Source: Nitrososphaerales archaeon TH5895
GTDB lineage: Archaea > Thermoproteota > Nitrososphaeria > Nitrososphaerales > Nitrososphaeraceae
Length of the DNA: 15,950 nt
Direction: 5' to 3'
Assembly: GCA_014523695.1 (NCBI GenBank)
Contig: JAATVS010000591.1
Location: forward strand, 1-15,950
The notes beneath the pieces are model-generated. The model was not told where the DNA came from and did no database searches. It saw only the letters and a list, made by a program, of their open reading frames with translations. The translations under genes were made by a program, and so were the position numbers. Shown here piece after piece: positions 7,233-14,522 of the stretch. How positions within the stretch are numbered: the first letter of the stretch is position 1; each line of letters opens with the position of its first letter.

Positions 7233-8318
7233 TTAGACATACGATATTTTTTCTTCGACAGGGACGATCTTGTTCACTCCATCATAGACCTTACTTGACA
7301 GATGCATTGCCTCGGTTATACTCTTCTCATCATTATAGCATATTACAGGAGATTGCAATAATGACGCCCGAGGACCGTTGAGGGTGGCATGCATTCTAGC
7401 AGCTTGCCCAACGGTAAACATATACATTCCAACATCGTCCGTATAATCCATGTAATTCATGAACATTGTACCATTTGGCCCAGTATCATCGCATGACTGT
7501 TCGAAGCTCGGGAAGGTAGGTACTCCAGAACTATCAAGCTTCTGGTTAGGAGTATCTGCAACATTGTCATCAAGACTGCATGAATCTTCCATCCACTCAT
7601 CACCCCAAATATGATAGCAATCCAAATAATGACCAACTTCATGAGTTGCCGTTCTGCCCAAATTAAATCGAGTACCAAAAGGACTTTGAGGTGAAACAGC
7701 TGATCCTGTATTGCCAAATACCCAATGGTTACAGGCAACCCCATCTGTTTGTGGATCTCCAGCTGGAAACTGAGCGTATCCCAACAGTGATGTTCCCAAG
7801 TTACAGACCCACAGGTTCAAATAACGAATTGTATCCCAGGGATCTTTTCCGCCTAGAGCAGTAGATTTAATTTCCTCTACATTAGGTGTAGTATCAATCA
7901 AGAACTCGTCTATATTTGTGGCTGTTCTTGTAATACCATTAGTTTTGTCACCGTTAGGGTCGATACATGCGAGTTTAAATTCGATACGTGTATCAGCTGC
8001 GACTGATTTCCATATGTCAGGTATATTGATCGCATCAGAATTGAGTTTTCGAAAATCCTTGTTGAGGATCTCAATCTGACTATATATCTGCGCATCAGAT
8101 ATATTTTCTATGGGTTGTTTGTGTACTACGTGAACAACAACAGGTATCGTCATAACACCGGCTCTCATCATCTTTCTAGCAGAACTACCTGTATAATTTA
8201 GCACATAAGTTTCATCTTCTTGTCTATTCTTCTTATAACGTTCCCCATTCTTGTTTATGTTCTTTTGATGTAATATGCCTGTCCCACATAAATCACGTCT
8301 TCTTTGGATTTTACTCAC
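7233..8318 (-). CDS. M43 family (pappalysin/ulilysin-type) zinc metalloprotease
   Basis: A 361-residue metzincin endopeptidase. The zinc site is HEVGHYLDCYH (H226, E227, H230, H236), the extended HExxHxxGxxH motif with Asp replacing the usual Gly at 233. The Met-turn is M290 in NYMDYTDD, followed by GQAARMH, typical of M43. The N-terminal domain from PVVVHVVH (59-66) through ISDAQIYSQI to TNGITRT matches the family. Residues 9-40 contain CGT at C11-T13, the place where archaeal and bacterial M43 prosegments carry a cysteine-switch Cys that latches the zinc (family knowledge; here inferred). There is no signal peptide, although family members are usually secreted. The start is GTG at 8318, with a TATA box 27 bases upstream. 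The D233 change is beside, not in, the ligands, so activity is probable. Confidence 0.93.
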   Translation of the reverse strand: MSKIQRRRDLCGTGILHQKNINKNGERYKKNRQEDETYVLNYTGSSARKMMRAGVMTIPVVVHVVHKQPIENISDAQIYSQIEILNKDFRKLNSDAINIPDIWKSVAADTRIEFKLACIDPNGDKTNGITRTATNIDEFLIDTTPNVEEIKSTALGGKDPWDTIRYLNLWVCNLGTSLLGYAQFPAGDPQTDGVACNHWVFGNTGSAVSPQSPFGTRFNLGRTATHEVGHYLDCYHIWGDEWMEDSCSLDDNVADTPNQKLDSSGVPTFPSFEQSCDDTGPNGTMFMNYMDYTDDVGMYMFTVGQAARMHATLNGPRASLLQSPVICYNDEKSITEAMHLSSKVYDGVNKIVPVEEKISYV

Positions 8319-9340
8319 AAAATGCCTACTTTTTCGCTCGATTTATACTTTATGGCTTCTAAGATTAACGTATTAACACATACCACATTTAAACAATACC
8401 TCACTGAATAATATGTGACTAGAAAACCAGAGTAGGATTGTATTGATTGGGATTAAGAAGGGGACTAGCATATTGCCGAACATAACAGACCTAGTAATTG
8501 CGAAAGGCCAACTAATGAATTCTAAACAACCCGAGGGCATTGGCCGAAAACAAGGAACAAATTGTTCTGTAGATCATACAAGAATGGATAAATGTCAATG
8601 TCATAAATTCGAGTCCCGATTGATTGGTACGGGTAGTTTTGACTAAACTAGGCTCATTTCCTCTGCACTATCTATTTGATCGCATGACATACTAAAAGAT
8701 GCTTGTCACGATATATATAATCATGTGTTCTGAATACTGTTCTTCTTAATACCGTAGATGAGGAAGGTAATATAATCGCAGAGTATGTTAGAATTTTGAT
8801 TATGACATTTAATTCCGAGATCAAAGATAATAATGGAGAGTGATGATAATTCCTACAATGGGATAGCCATTCCTAATATGGGTACTATAAAACAGTGACT
8901 TCAATATTCCAAATCTAATAAAAAGCAAAGGGTCGACCTCATATTAATGCCATGCCTATTAATGTAGCTGGGAGGTTCATAACTATAGTAATATCAACTA
9001 AGGAGGGATTATTATCTATCTTATAATTTGCTGCTATATGTTTCGAATTCACAGAGTCTACTGTAAATGGACTCACTGTTGTGGAAAAATATATGAGATG
9101 CAAAAACAATAAATACTATCCTAATTGATGATGATTAATGGTTATGAATTTCATAAACGCAGCTATAATGTTGTCAATTTAATATGTAAATACCTTTGGA
9201 TAGTTTTCTAATAAATAAGAGAGACTCGAATGGAATGCAAAGAAATTGTCGTAAAATGTATATTGGTATTTTGCGCTGCCGATGCAATGACGAAGATAGC
9301 GTGAATGCATTAGGTCCGCGCTATGAATATAGACGAAATA
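8319..9340. other. One-kilobase region without a convincing gene
   Basis: The largest gene-poor stretch in the window. It holds several short coding-like open stretches that I cannot join into a gene: on the plus strand about 8721-8844 (contains NTVDEEGNIIAEYVRILI), then an ATG at 8833 reading MESDDNSYNGIAIPNMG for 21 codons; on the minus strand about 8520-8640 (contains YDIDIYPFLYDLQNN) and an ATG at 9310 giving 43 residues rich in Tyr, Phe and Ser. A TTG-started plus-strand frame at 8443-8646 lacks coding character. The region may be an eroded gene or genes; no repeats or RNA genes are seen. Confidence 0.4.
8341..8350 (-). promoter_or_regulatory. TATA box for the M43 gene
   Basis: AAGTATAAAT on the minus strand is centred about 27 bases before the GTG start at 8318, which supports that start and a leaderless transcript. 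Confidence 0.55.
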
Positions 9341-10180
9341 TCAAGGAGTAACCCGAAAAGCGGTAGCGTTACCTGCAATCCTTACCATTCGATGGTCTTC
9401 AACCTTCTTCGGGATGGATTCACCGATAGTCGAAACGTCATAAATCCTACCTTTGAAGTCCACCTTGCATTGATTTGCTATAGGAATAGTATAACCTTCT
9501 GACAAATCAACAGATGCAGAGAGAGATCCTCCAGGAGCAATTTGCACATAATCTTCTTTAATAGGCTGACCGCGCTTCATCATTATCCCCTCGTAAGGGA
9601 TATCTTTTCCGTCACAGGTAACATTAAAAATCTTTCCTTTCAGACCTTCTAACGGGGTATACCAATTTAGAATCCATAAATTTTCATCTGAAGAATTTTC
9701 TAACAGGAAGCCAATAACAATTGGTCTGTCTTTAATGTATGTGTCATTTGCGCTTAATCGGTACCTAATTTTTTCAGCTATTGAAGACATGTTATCCGTT
9801 TCCATAATTCTGCTCGTAACTTGCTGATTTAAGATCAGTTTGCACACATTTAAATTTTCTTCCTCCAAAGGTAATGATTCCTGTTTCAAATTATTTATTC
9901 CACTATCAACTTGTTGGGGCGAGAAGATGTCTGAATTGGAAATCTCCTTATTCATCAAGTCTAGTGCTCCATAGCCGTATGTAAAGATACCAATCGAATC
10001 AGTATAAGTGTCACAGACTTGCTGACTTGAGAATAGGGTCGCTTTATCATTCATTTCAGCTTTCAAACTTTCAATCAATTCAGGAGATAACTCACTTACC
10101 ATATTCCCATTCGATGCAAGAAACGTAATCATTATGAAATTAAGGCAAATAAATCGAGCAATTTCTGAATGTATTGTCAC
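9341..10180 (-). CDS. Exported-looking protein with an orphan M35 propeptide-like domain
   Basis: About 279 residues from the GTG at 10180. The longer TTG frame at 10201 is disfavoured because the likely TATA box (10201-10210) would overlap it. Residues 10-22 are a hydrophobic run (FICLNFIMITFLA) after one Arg, resembling a signal peptide or anchor. Residues 30-130 are polar, Ser- and Gln-rich and unrecognised. Residues 137-273 are homologous to residues 10-150 of the M35 protease encoded divergently next door: NSSDENLW matches NNSDRTLY, PLEG matches PIEG, MMKR matches VMKR, EDY matches DDY, and GRIYDV matches SRVLDV. In M35/aspzincin proteases this domain sits in front of the catalytic domain; in the Aeromonas enzyme AsaP1 the N-terminal propeptide blocks the active site. 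Here the catalytic HExxH domain is absent. Possible roles are inhibitor, chaperone or substrate recruiter for the neighbour (inference), or a remnant of a duplicated protease fused to other sequence. Confidence 0.8.
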   Translation of the reverse strand: MTIHSEIARFICLNFIMITFLASNGNMVSELSPELIESLKAEMNDKATLFSSQQVCDTYTDSIGIFTYGYGALDLMNKEISNSDIFSPQQVDSGINNLKQESLPLEEENLNVCKLILNQQVTSRIMETDNMSSIAEKIRYRLSANDTYIKDRPIVIGFLLENSSDENLWILNWYTPLEGLKGKIFNVTCDGKDIPYEGIMMKRGQPIKEDYVQIAPGGSLSASVDLSEGYTIPIANQCKVDFKGRIYDVSTIGESIPKKVEDHRMVRIAGNATAFRVTP

Positions 10181-10200
10181 AGGTGTAGTTGGAGGTACCA

Positions 10201-10210
10201 AAATAATTAA
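10201..10210 (-). promoter_or_regulatory. Putative TATA box for the orphan propeptide-like gene
   Basis: On the minus strand this reads TTAATTATTT and is centred about 26 bases before the GTG at 10180. The match to a TATA box is moderate. Confidence 0.35.
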
Positions 10211-10491
10211 GCATTTCGAGAGGATCTGTTAAATGCGGATTCGAATCTACTTATCCCAGAATCATCAAGATTCGACCTATCTCTCCTCAGATATTGAAAA
10301 AGGATTGACAGCTACTAAAACTCATCCATAAGATAACATCACTCTGTTATATATCCATTGTAAGCTTCTGTATTATTGGCATAGTGGATGCTTAGCCTAA
10401 TTCGAGGAGAGAAGCCAAGTTACCGTATGGAATTGACTAAATCTAATTAATTCAGCAACTTATATCTTGACTCTAGAAAAAGACGATCATG
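10211..10491. other. Divergent intergenic region between orphan propeptide-like gene and M35 gene
   Basis: About 300 bases separate the two divergent starts. No ORF, strong inverted repeat or RNA gene is seen. Its only recognisable elements are the two TATA-like boxes at its edges, so any shared regulation would have to act here. Confidence 0.4.
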
Positions 10492-10500
10492 TTTATATAG
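10492..10500 (+). promoter_or_regulatory. TATA box for the M35 gene
   Basis: TTTATATAG is centred 26 bases before the ATG at 10522. It is one of the best TATA matches in the window. Confidence 0.6.
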
Positions 10501-10521
10501 TATTGTATTAGAGAAATACTT

Positions 10522-11598
10522 ATGTCAAATAGTACTTACGGTTCGACAGCGCTTTCCGTAAAAATAGAATTGAGCAAAAAGCAATACCAATCACGAGATG
10601 GACAGGATCTTAGAGTTATTTTAAGCAACAATTCTGACCGAACCCTGTATCTGTTAAAGTGGCAATTACCGATTGAAGGTATGTGGGATTGCGATCCATT
10701 TTGGGTAAAAAGGGGGGAAGAGGTTCAGGTGTATCTGGGGAAGGTGATGAAGAGAGCAGCTCCAAAACCTGATGACTATATCACCCTAGATCCACAAGAA
10801 TCGATTCAAACTGATTTTGATGTTTCGGAGTCATATGATATCTCGAAAGCTGGTAAATACACTATCGAGCTCGATTCTCGAGTATTGGACGTGGGAACAC
10901 AGGAACCAAAAGTCTTAGTTAAAAGGCTGGCTGAGACACGTGAATTTCATTCACAGAGACTTCGTTCAAACATTGTTGATTTTGAACTTTTGGAAGACAG
11001 AGCTCCTAAACAATTGAAGGGGGTAGACTCAAAATGGAGCGCGCTATTGACTACTACTCCCAACATTCCTGATTTTCGATCCTGCACAACCAATCAACAG
11101 AATGAGCTGGGCGAAGCAAAAGAAGCAGCAGAGGGGATAGCAAAACAGGCCCATAGTGCCCTGTCAGGTACTGAACAATCTAGTATGGCCCAAGCACGTC
11201 GTTACAAAGAATGGTTTGGCAATTACACACAACAAGCACACAGTCAAGCGGCAAACAATTTCAGCAAAATAGTAGAGGCACTTGCTACAAAACAGATAAT
11301 TTTTAATTGTTCGATGGAGGATTGTCGAGAAGGAGTATTTGCATACGTCTACCCTTCGCGACCTTATGAGATTTTCTTATGCGGTGCATTCTGGAGTGCG
11401 GACTTGACAGGGACCGATTCTAGGGCCGGAACAATTGTGCATGAGTTGAGTCATTTCAATGTCGTAGCTGGAACTGATGATAACGTATATGGTCAAAGTG
11501 GTTGTAGGCAGCTCGCAATAGACAGTCCAGAAGAGGCAATAGCTAACGCCGACAGTCACGAGTATTTTGCAGAAAATACACCAGAGCTTCCCATGTAA
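10522..11598 (+). CDS. M35 family (aspzincin, peptidyl-Lys type) metalloendopeptidase
   Basis: A 358-residue zinc endopeptidase. The aspzincin signature is complete: HELSH (H307, E308, H311) followed by GTDDNVYG (317-324), whose D320 is the third zinc ligand. Upstream are the family blocks TNQQNELGEAK (190-200), a helix ending WFGNYTQQAH (231-240), FNCSMEDC (261-268), and VYPSRPYEIFLCGAFW (276-291). The C-terminal NADSHEYFAEN (341-351) closes the domain, so it is full length. Residues 10-150 are the beta-sandwich N-terminal domain that acts as propeptide in related enzymes, with VMKR at 75-78. Characterised relatives often cleave next to lysine. Remarkably there is no signal peptide, and an in-frame stop a few codons before the ATG rules out a longer N-terminus, whereas relatives are secreted. 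The gene is divergent from the orphan propeptide-like gene. A T7 run follows the stop. Confidence 0.94.
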   Translation: MSNSTYGSTALSVKIELSKKQYQSRDGQDLRVILSNNSDRTLYLLKWQLPIEGMWDCDPFWVKRGEEVQVYLGKVMKRAAPKPDDYITLDPQESIQTDFDVSESYDISKAGKYTIELDSRVLDVGTQEPKVLVKRLAETREFHSQRLRSNIVDFELLEDRAPKQLKGVDSKWSALLTTTPNIPDFRSCTTNQQNELGEAKEAAEGIAKQAHSALSGTEQSSMAQARRYKEWFGNYTQQAHSQAANNFSKIVEALATKQIIFNCSMEDCREGVFAYVYPSRPYEIFLCGAFWSADLTGTDSRAGTIVHELSHFNVVAGTDDNVYGQSGCRQLAIDSPEEAIANADSHEYFAENTPELPM

Positions 11599-11603
11599 CC
11601 TAA

Positions 11604-11617
11604 TTTTACTTTTTTTA
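11604..11617 (+). terminator. T-rich tract, putative terminator of the M35 gene
   Basis: TTTTACTTTTTTTAG begins about five bases after the M35 stop and includes seven consecutive T (11610-11616). No hairpin precedes it. Confidence 0.45.
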
Positions 11618-11645
11618 GAAATAACCTAGCCACATCTTATCGCTT

Positions 11646-11822
11646 ATGTTTCCAAACAGCAAATATTATATAATAATCGACCAAGTTTTCGAAACTTGTA
11701 TTTTCAATATTGTTCATCTATACGTGATCAAGCCACAAGCAAGATGCAACGCTGCGGCTATCCCGTGGAAAGACCATGTCAAAGGTTTGGTAGCTGATTC
11801 TAGATATTTCTCAACAGAGTGA
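11646..11822 (+). CDS. Possible 58-residue hypothetical protein
   Basis: An ATG-started frame (MFPNSKYYIIIDQVFE...) of 58 codons with no recognised motif. The second half, with NAAAIPWKDHVKGLVADS, has coding-like composition. The TATA-like sequence near 11614-11624 is poor and overlaps the M35 T-tract. The 17-base inverted repeat at 11682-11698 lies inside it. It may be a real small gene, a fragment, or chance. Confidence 0.28.
   Translation: MFPNSKYYIIIDQVFETCIFNIVHLYVIKPQARCNAAAIPWKDHVKGLVADSRYFSTE
11682..11698. repeat. 17-base inverted repeat
   Basis: CAAGTTT and AAACTTG flank a TCG loop, a perfect 7-base-pair stem, just after an AT-only stretch (11661-11678). It could be a hairpin or an operator-like site; the loop is too short for a stable RNA hairpin without fraying. 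Confidence 0.4.
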
Positions 11823-12118
11823 TTGCGGATTAAACGTGCAAGACGTCCTGTGAATAAGTGAGTAACTAGAGTATCTACTTACATTGACCTCACAATCAGG
11901 TTTCTTAAGTCTATTAGGTGAAATAGTAACAGTACGTATGGCTTTCGAATTCGTCGTCCACGTCCTATTACTCACACAAAACTTTAATACGGTCGTTAAA
12001 ACTTCTATGTTTGAATGCTGTTTGATTGCCGCATGCTTTAGGTTTTTTTCTGTTCTCGTAATTGTTTTTCTATGTCTTCTGCATTAATTTCCGTACAAGT
12101 TAACTGCTAACAAAATGC
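11823..12118. other. Gene-poor region with weak coding-like fragments
   Basis: A TTG-started hydrophobic plus-strand frame (11884-12087) has no promoter. The minus strand over 11960-12090 shows two short charged open pieces (INAEDIEKQLREQKK, then KACGNQTAFKHRSF in a shifted frame) that might be a frameshifted relic. Neither can be assigned. Confidence 0.3.
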
Positions 12119-12127
12119 TAATATAAC
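12119..12127 (+). promoter_or_regulatory. TATA box for the 76-residue protein
   Basis: TAATATAAC is centred 25 bases before the ATG at 12148, consistent with a leaderless start. Confidence 0.5.
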
Positions 12128-12147
12128 ACTAGTTCCATACCATCTGA

Positions 12148-12378
12148 ATGGGAGACACAAAAGTAGATTGCCAAACTACCGCTATCGCACTTGCTACTCT
12201 TAATTTAGCCGTAAGGATGATAGACAAGGCAAGTTTAGATGCTACCTTGAAGGAGGCAGAAATAGCTCCTAATTTCGAGACGATCAGAAAAAGATTGATA
12301 GACTTAAAAAATGATGTTAAGGATCACTGTTCAGTGCACGGTGTCTTAGATAATATTGACTTTCGTCAGAAAGAGTAA
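12148..12378 (+). CDS. Small helical protein, unrecognised
   Basis: A 76-residue soluble protein predicted by eye to be mostly alpha-helical, with heptad-like spacing in LNLAVRMIDKASLDATLKEA and in FETIRKRLIDLKNDV. It has cysteines at 8 and 61 and His at 60 and 64. The ATG is supported by a well-placed TATA box, and no other frame here looks coding. It has no signal peptide or membrane segment and I do not recognise the family. It stands alone between debris on both sides, so its retention suggests some use (inference). Confidence 0.6.
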   Translation: MGDTKVDCQTTAIALATLNLAVRMIDKASLDATLKEAEIAPNFETIRKRLIDLKNDVKDHCSVHGVLDNIDFRQKE

Positions 12379-12743
12379 TTTCTGGACTCAATTTTATCCA
12401 TTACTTTTCAAGAAATGAATTGCTTATTATCTGCTGTCAAAGATTAATAAATGATCCTAAGCAATACATTCCATCTCCGTTCGACAATATTTCTCAAAGA
12501 TTATTTCCAATCAATCTTAACATGGGTTGATCTACTTTTGCTAAGTTAGCTCTATGCTCGACAGATTAATCGACTGTTTTTTTCAAGTCAGACGCGCACC
12601 AGATTATTATAAGTCGTTACCAGATATTAGACCTTTCTCCTTGTGTAATCCATCTAATATGGCTGGAGCCGCAGAAAAAAGTTCTGATATTCCACCGGTA
12701 CCTTCTTCACCTCCTCCTTAAAGACGTTATATTTGCATTCAAT
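12379..12743. other. Intergenic region, no clear gene
   Basis: A T8 run at about 12576-12583 follows a weak 4-base-pair ACAG/CTGT stem and could end the 76-residue gene's transcript. A 20-codon ORF at 12659-12721 (MAGAAEKSSDIPPVPSSPPP) is Pro- and Ser-rich; it has only a weak TATA-like GATATTAG about 33 bases upstream and is not called as a gene. Confidence 0.35.
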
Positions 12744-12983
12744 TCAGAATTGCTTGTCCAACTGTATACATGATAGTGAAAGCCTTAATGCATCCAGACT
12801 ATCATGATGGGCTGCCTTATTCTTATCAAGTGAGTAGGGATTATCTCCGTTGTTCTGTGCACTCTTAGTGCTCCGATTACTTCCTCAAACTTGGGATGAA
12901 TTCTAAGGGTACCTTCGGCCATACAACTCTGTGTCTTAGAGAAATAAAATTGACAGGGAGGATCCTTCCTTTAGAGTATTCAT
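12744..12983 (-). pseudogene. C-terminal remnant of a terminase-like (viral packaging/RNase H fold) protein
   Basis: Reading the minus strand through three frames gives a continuous product: YSKGRILPVNFIS, then SKTQSCMAEGTLRIHPKFEE and VIGALR, then SAQNNGDNPYSLDKNKAAHH followed by DSLDALRLSLS and a TGA at 12744. The order (I-x-PVNF, then G-x-(L/V)-R-I-HP-x-F, then LDK...HDSLDALRL) matches the C-terminal nuclease-domain end of archaeal terminase-like proteins, where the last Asp belongs to the metal site. At least two frameshifts break it, and the ATPase part and most of the nuclease domain are missing on the upstream side, where the hydrolase pseudogene begins. I read it as a provirus or mobile-element relic. 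The family call rests on motif memory, not a search. Confidence 0.55.
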
Positions 12984-13005
12984 CCTGTTTTTACGGAGCT
13001 ATGAT

Positions 13006-13671
13006 TCACTCTCCTTTTGTTGCATTAAGGATGAAGTCAGCAATTTCATGTGGATGAGACACATATATACATGGCTAGCATTGAGTGACAGAGTGGTAGC
13101 ATTCATTTTTTCAGCGATTTTATGTTGTACGTCAGGAGGAACTATGTGATCAGACTCAGAAATTTGATACCATGTGGGAAGCTGCTTCCATGATGGTGGA
13201 ACAGATTTTGAAACAAAGTTCGATTGATTGAACGGCTTTTTGTGCAATTGTCATAATGTCTGCTTCAGTGGCTTCAACATCCTGCGCAAAATTCTCTCTG
13301 AATTCGTCGGGTTCAAGTAGATAAATCCACCACTGTCAAGCACGAAGAGTTCTTTCGGAAAGTTTGCTGGGTCGGCAAAAGTTGACAGTGACTGACCTTC
13401 ATCCGGAGCAAAGGCGGCATTATAGACACGTCCTGGGACATTGGGATTGTTATAGGCAGCGTTCGCGATTACTGCTCCGCCGTAGGAGTGACCTACAAGA
13501 GTTACTGGTCCTCCTATATGCTCAATCGTACGTTTTACGGTTTCTACATCATCTGCCAGTGAATGAAGTGGAAGCTGAGCAGCGATAACCTTGTGTCCTG
13601 CTTTTCAAGAATACGAATTTACTTGCTCCATCCAGATCCATCAACCCAACCTCATGGACTAGTACGATATT
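13006..13671 (-). pseudogene. Alpha/beta hydrolase (EstC-like), multiply frameshifted
   Basis: Minus-strand pieces in changing frames assemble into a near-complete alpha/beta hydrolase of about 220 residues: NIVLVH (13654-13671), GWVDGSGWSK, KAGHKVIAAQLPLHSLADDV, the nucleophile elbow LVGHSYGG (Ser codon at 13485-13487), AAFAPDEGQSLS, FVLDSGGFIYL, PDEFRENFAQDVEA, PPSWKQLPTWYQISESDH with the acid-containing strand, and the C-terminal SHPHEIADFILNATKGE ending at a TGA at 13006. At least four frame changes are needed (near 13650, 13605-13630, 13315, 13240 and 13065), and a TAA stands where the start codon would be. The intact gene would have been a cytoplasmic esterase-like hydrolase. This number of lesions makes sequencing error unlikely as the sole cause. 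Confidence 0.82.
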
Positions 13672-13691
13672 GGATTAGTCTCGACTAGACA

Positions 13692-13699
13692 TTTATAAG
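13692..13699 (+). promoter_or_regulatory. TATA box for the zinc-ribbon microprotein
   Basis: TTTATAAG is centred about 23 bases before the ATG at 13719. The near-symmetric element also reads CTTATAAA on the other strand, about 25 bases before the remains of the hydrolase start, so it may once have served both directions. Confidence 0.45.
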
Positions 13700-13718
13700 C
13701 CAAAATAAGTACAGCTTG

Positions 13719-13850
13719 ATGGTGATGCAATGTCCAAGCTGTGGTACAAGATGGGAAAACCTTGACGGAGCGGACCAAAAGCAGTTTGTGATGTGCGAGG
13801 AATGTGCTAGCAGAAGTTCTGTTATCTCATACAGCACAATGATAATCTAA
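13719..13850 (+). CDS. 43-residue zinc-ribbon microprotein
   Basis: A short ORF (MVMQCPSCGTRWENLDGADQ...) with two cysteine pairs, C5-x2-C8 in CPSCG and C26-x2-C29 in CEEC, spaced 17 residues apart. This is the classical layout of a zinc ribbon, as in many archaeal small regulators and rubredoxin-like fragments. The tail (SSVISYSTMII) is uncharged. A TATA box sits 23 bases upstream, matching the leaderless pattern of the neighbouring genes. A second ATG two codons later is an alternative start. Partner and role are unknown; archaeal one-domain zinc ribbons often bind nucleic acid or act as adaptors (family knowledge). Being intact amid pseudogenes suggests it is functional. Confidence 0.65.
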   Translation: MVMQCPSCGTRWENLDGADQKQFVMCEECASRSSVISYSTMII

Positions 13851-14264
13851 GTGCAGAATACTGGTATTAGATACTCATAAAATACTATTTAATATCGCGC
13901 CAAGCTTATTTCGCCATCCAATCTGAAACCTAATTGGGTTTAAAGGAACTACGATTCTAGGCACCGGGTGGACCCTGATGTAATACATAATGGATTGTGC
14001 CATCGAATCCAAGTTAGATATTCTTGCTGCCAACTGTGATCATGAAGAAAGGTAGAACCGCGATCGGGGCCTCTAGCTGATATCTCAATGAGTAACACAA
14101 TTACACTGACTTGAAATCCCTTCTCAAATTAGTATGCTATTCATTATTTATCTTGCCTTGGAGTACGAGTCTGCAACTGCCATTCATTGAGTCTGAACCT
14201 ATGAGATCGTTTTCATCTAACTTATGATCGTTATATAGTGAGGTAGTACCGTGATGATATGAGG
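13851..14264. other. Gene-poor region downstream of the microprotein
   Basis: No gene is called. On the minus strand a frame reads APIAVLPFFMITVGSKNI, a stop, then LGFDGTIHYVLHQGPPGA and a stop (about 13962-14065). This resembles a protein C-terminus with one nonsense mutation, but I cannot assign it. A small AAACC/GGGTTT stem lies at about 13925-13940. Confidence 0.3.
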
Positions 14265-14522
14265 TCATAAGATCTTTATTTTTAATGGTAAACTGCCTTT
14301 AAAGGCTATTTTTGCAGACCCCCCTTTTACCACCATTATTTCATAACTATCTGCCTTGAACTCGTCAGGAATATCGGGTATCTTGATGTCAATTCTCCCA
14401 TTGCTCCAACCTAGCAAATGTTCCCGGTCGTCGGATCTAATGCGTAAAGTCCCTAGCCAAACATCCTGGCGATCGTTGCCGAAATTTAAGCCGAATATAC
14501 TAAGATTTCCTCGAGCTGCCGA
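14265..14522 (-). pseudogene. IPT/TIG-domain remnant (C-terminal fragment)
   Basis: The minus strand is open without an initiator and reads ARGNLSIFGLNFGNDRQ, VWLGTL, HLLGWSNGRIDIKIPDIPDE, SYEIMVVKGGSAK, ending LPLKIKIL and a TGA at 14265. The order (G-x-L-x-I-x-G-x-NFG, then V-x-LG, W-S-N-x-x-I-x-I-x-IP, then Y-x-I-x-V-x-GG) is that of IPT/TIG immunoglobulin-like domains, found in tandem in large archaeal and bacterial surface proteins. Only the last domain remains. Sequence resemblance stops at about 14515-14527, exactly where coding resemblance begins on the opposite strand. The fragment was therefore probably cut off from its gene by a rearrangement. Confidence 0.65.

Noticed and set aside
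8443..8646. TTG-started 67-codon ORF, with a tRNA T-loop-like TTCGAGTC near 8606
   Set aside because: No promoter at the right spacing and no coding character. The T-loop-like sequence has no matching acceptor, D or anticodon arms.
10230..10250. GATTCGAATC, resembling a tRNA T-arm
   Set aside because: The flanking bases do not pair as a T-stem and no other tRNA arms are present.
13364..13588. Plus-strand 74-codon Arg-rich ORF
   Set aside because: It is the antisense of the alpha/beta hydrolase pseudogene around LVGHSYGG.
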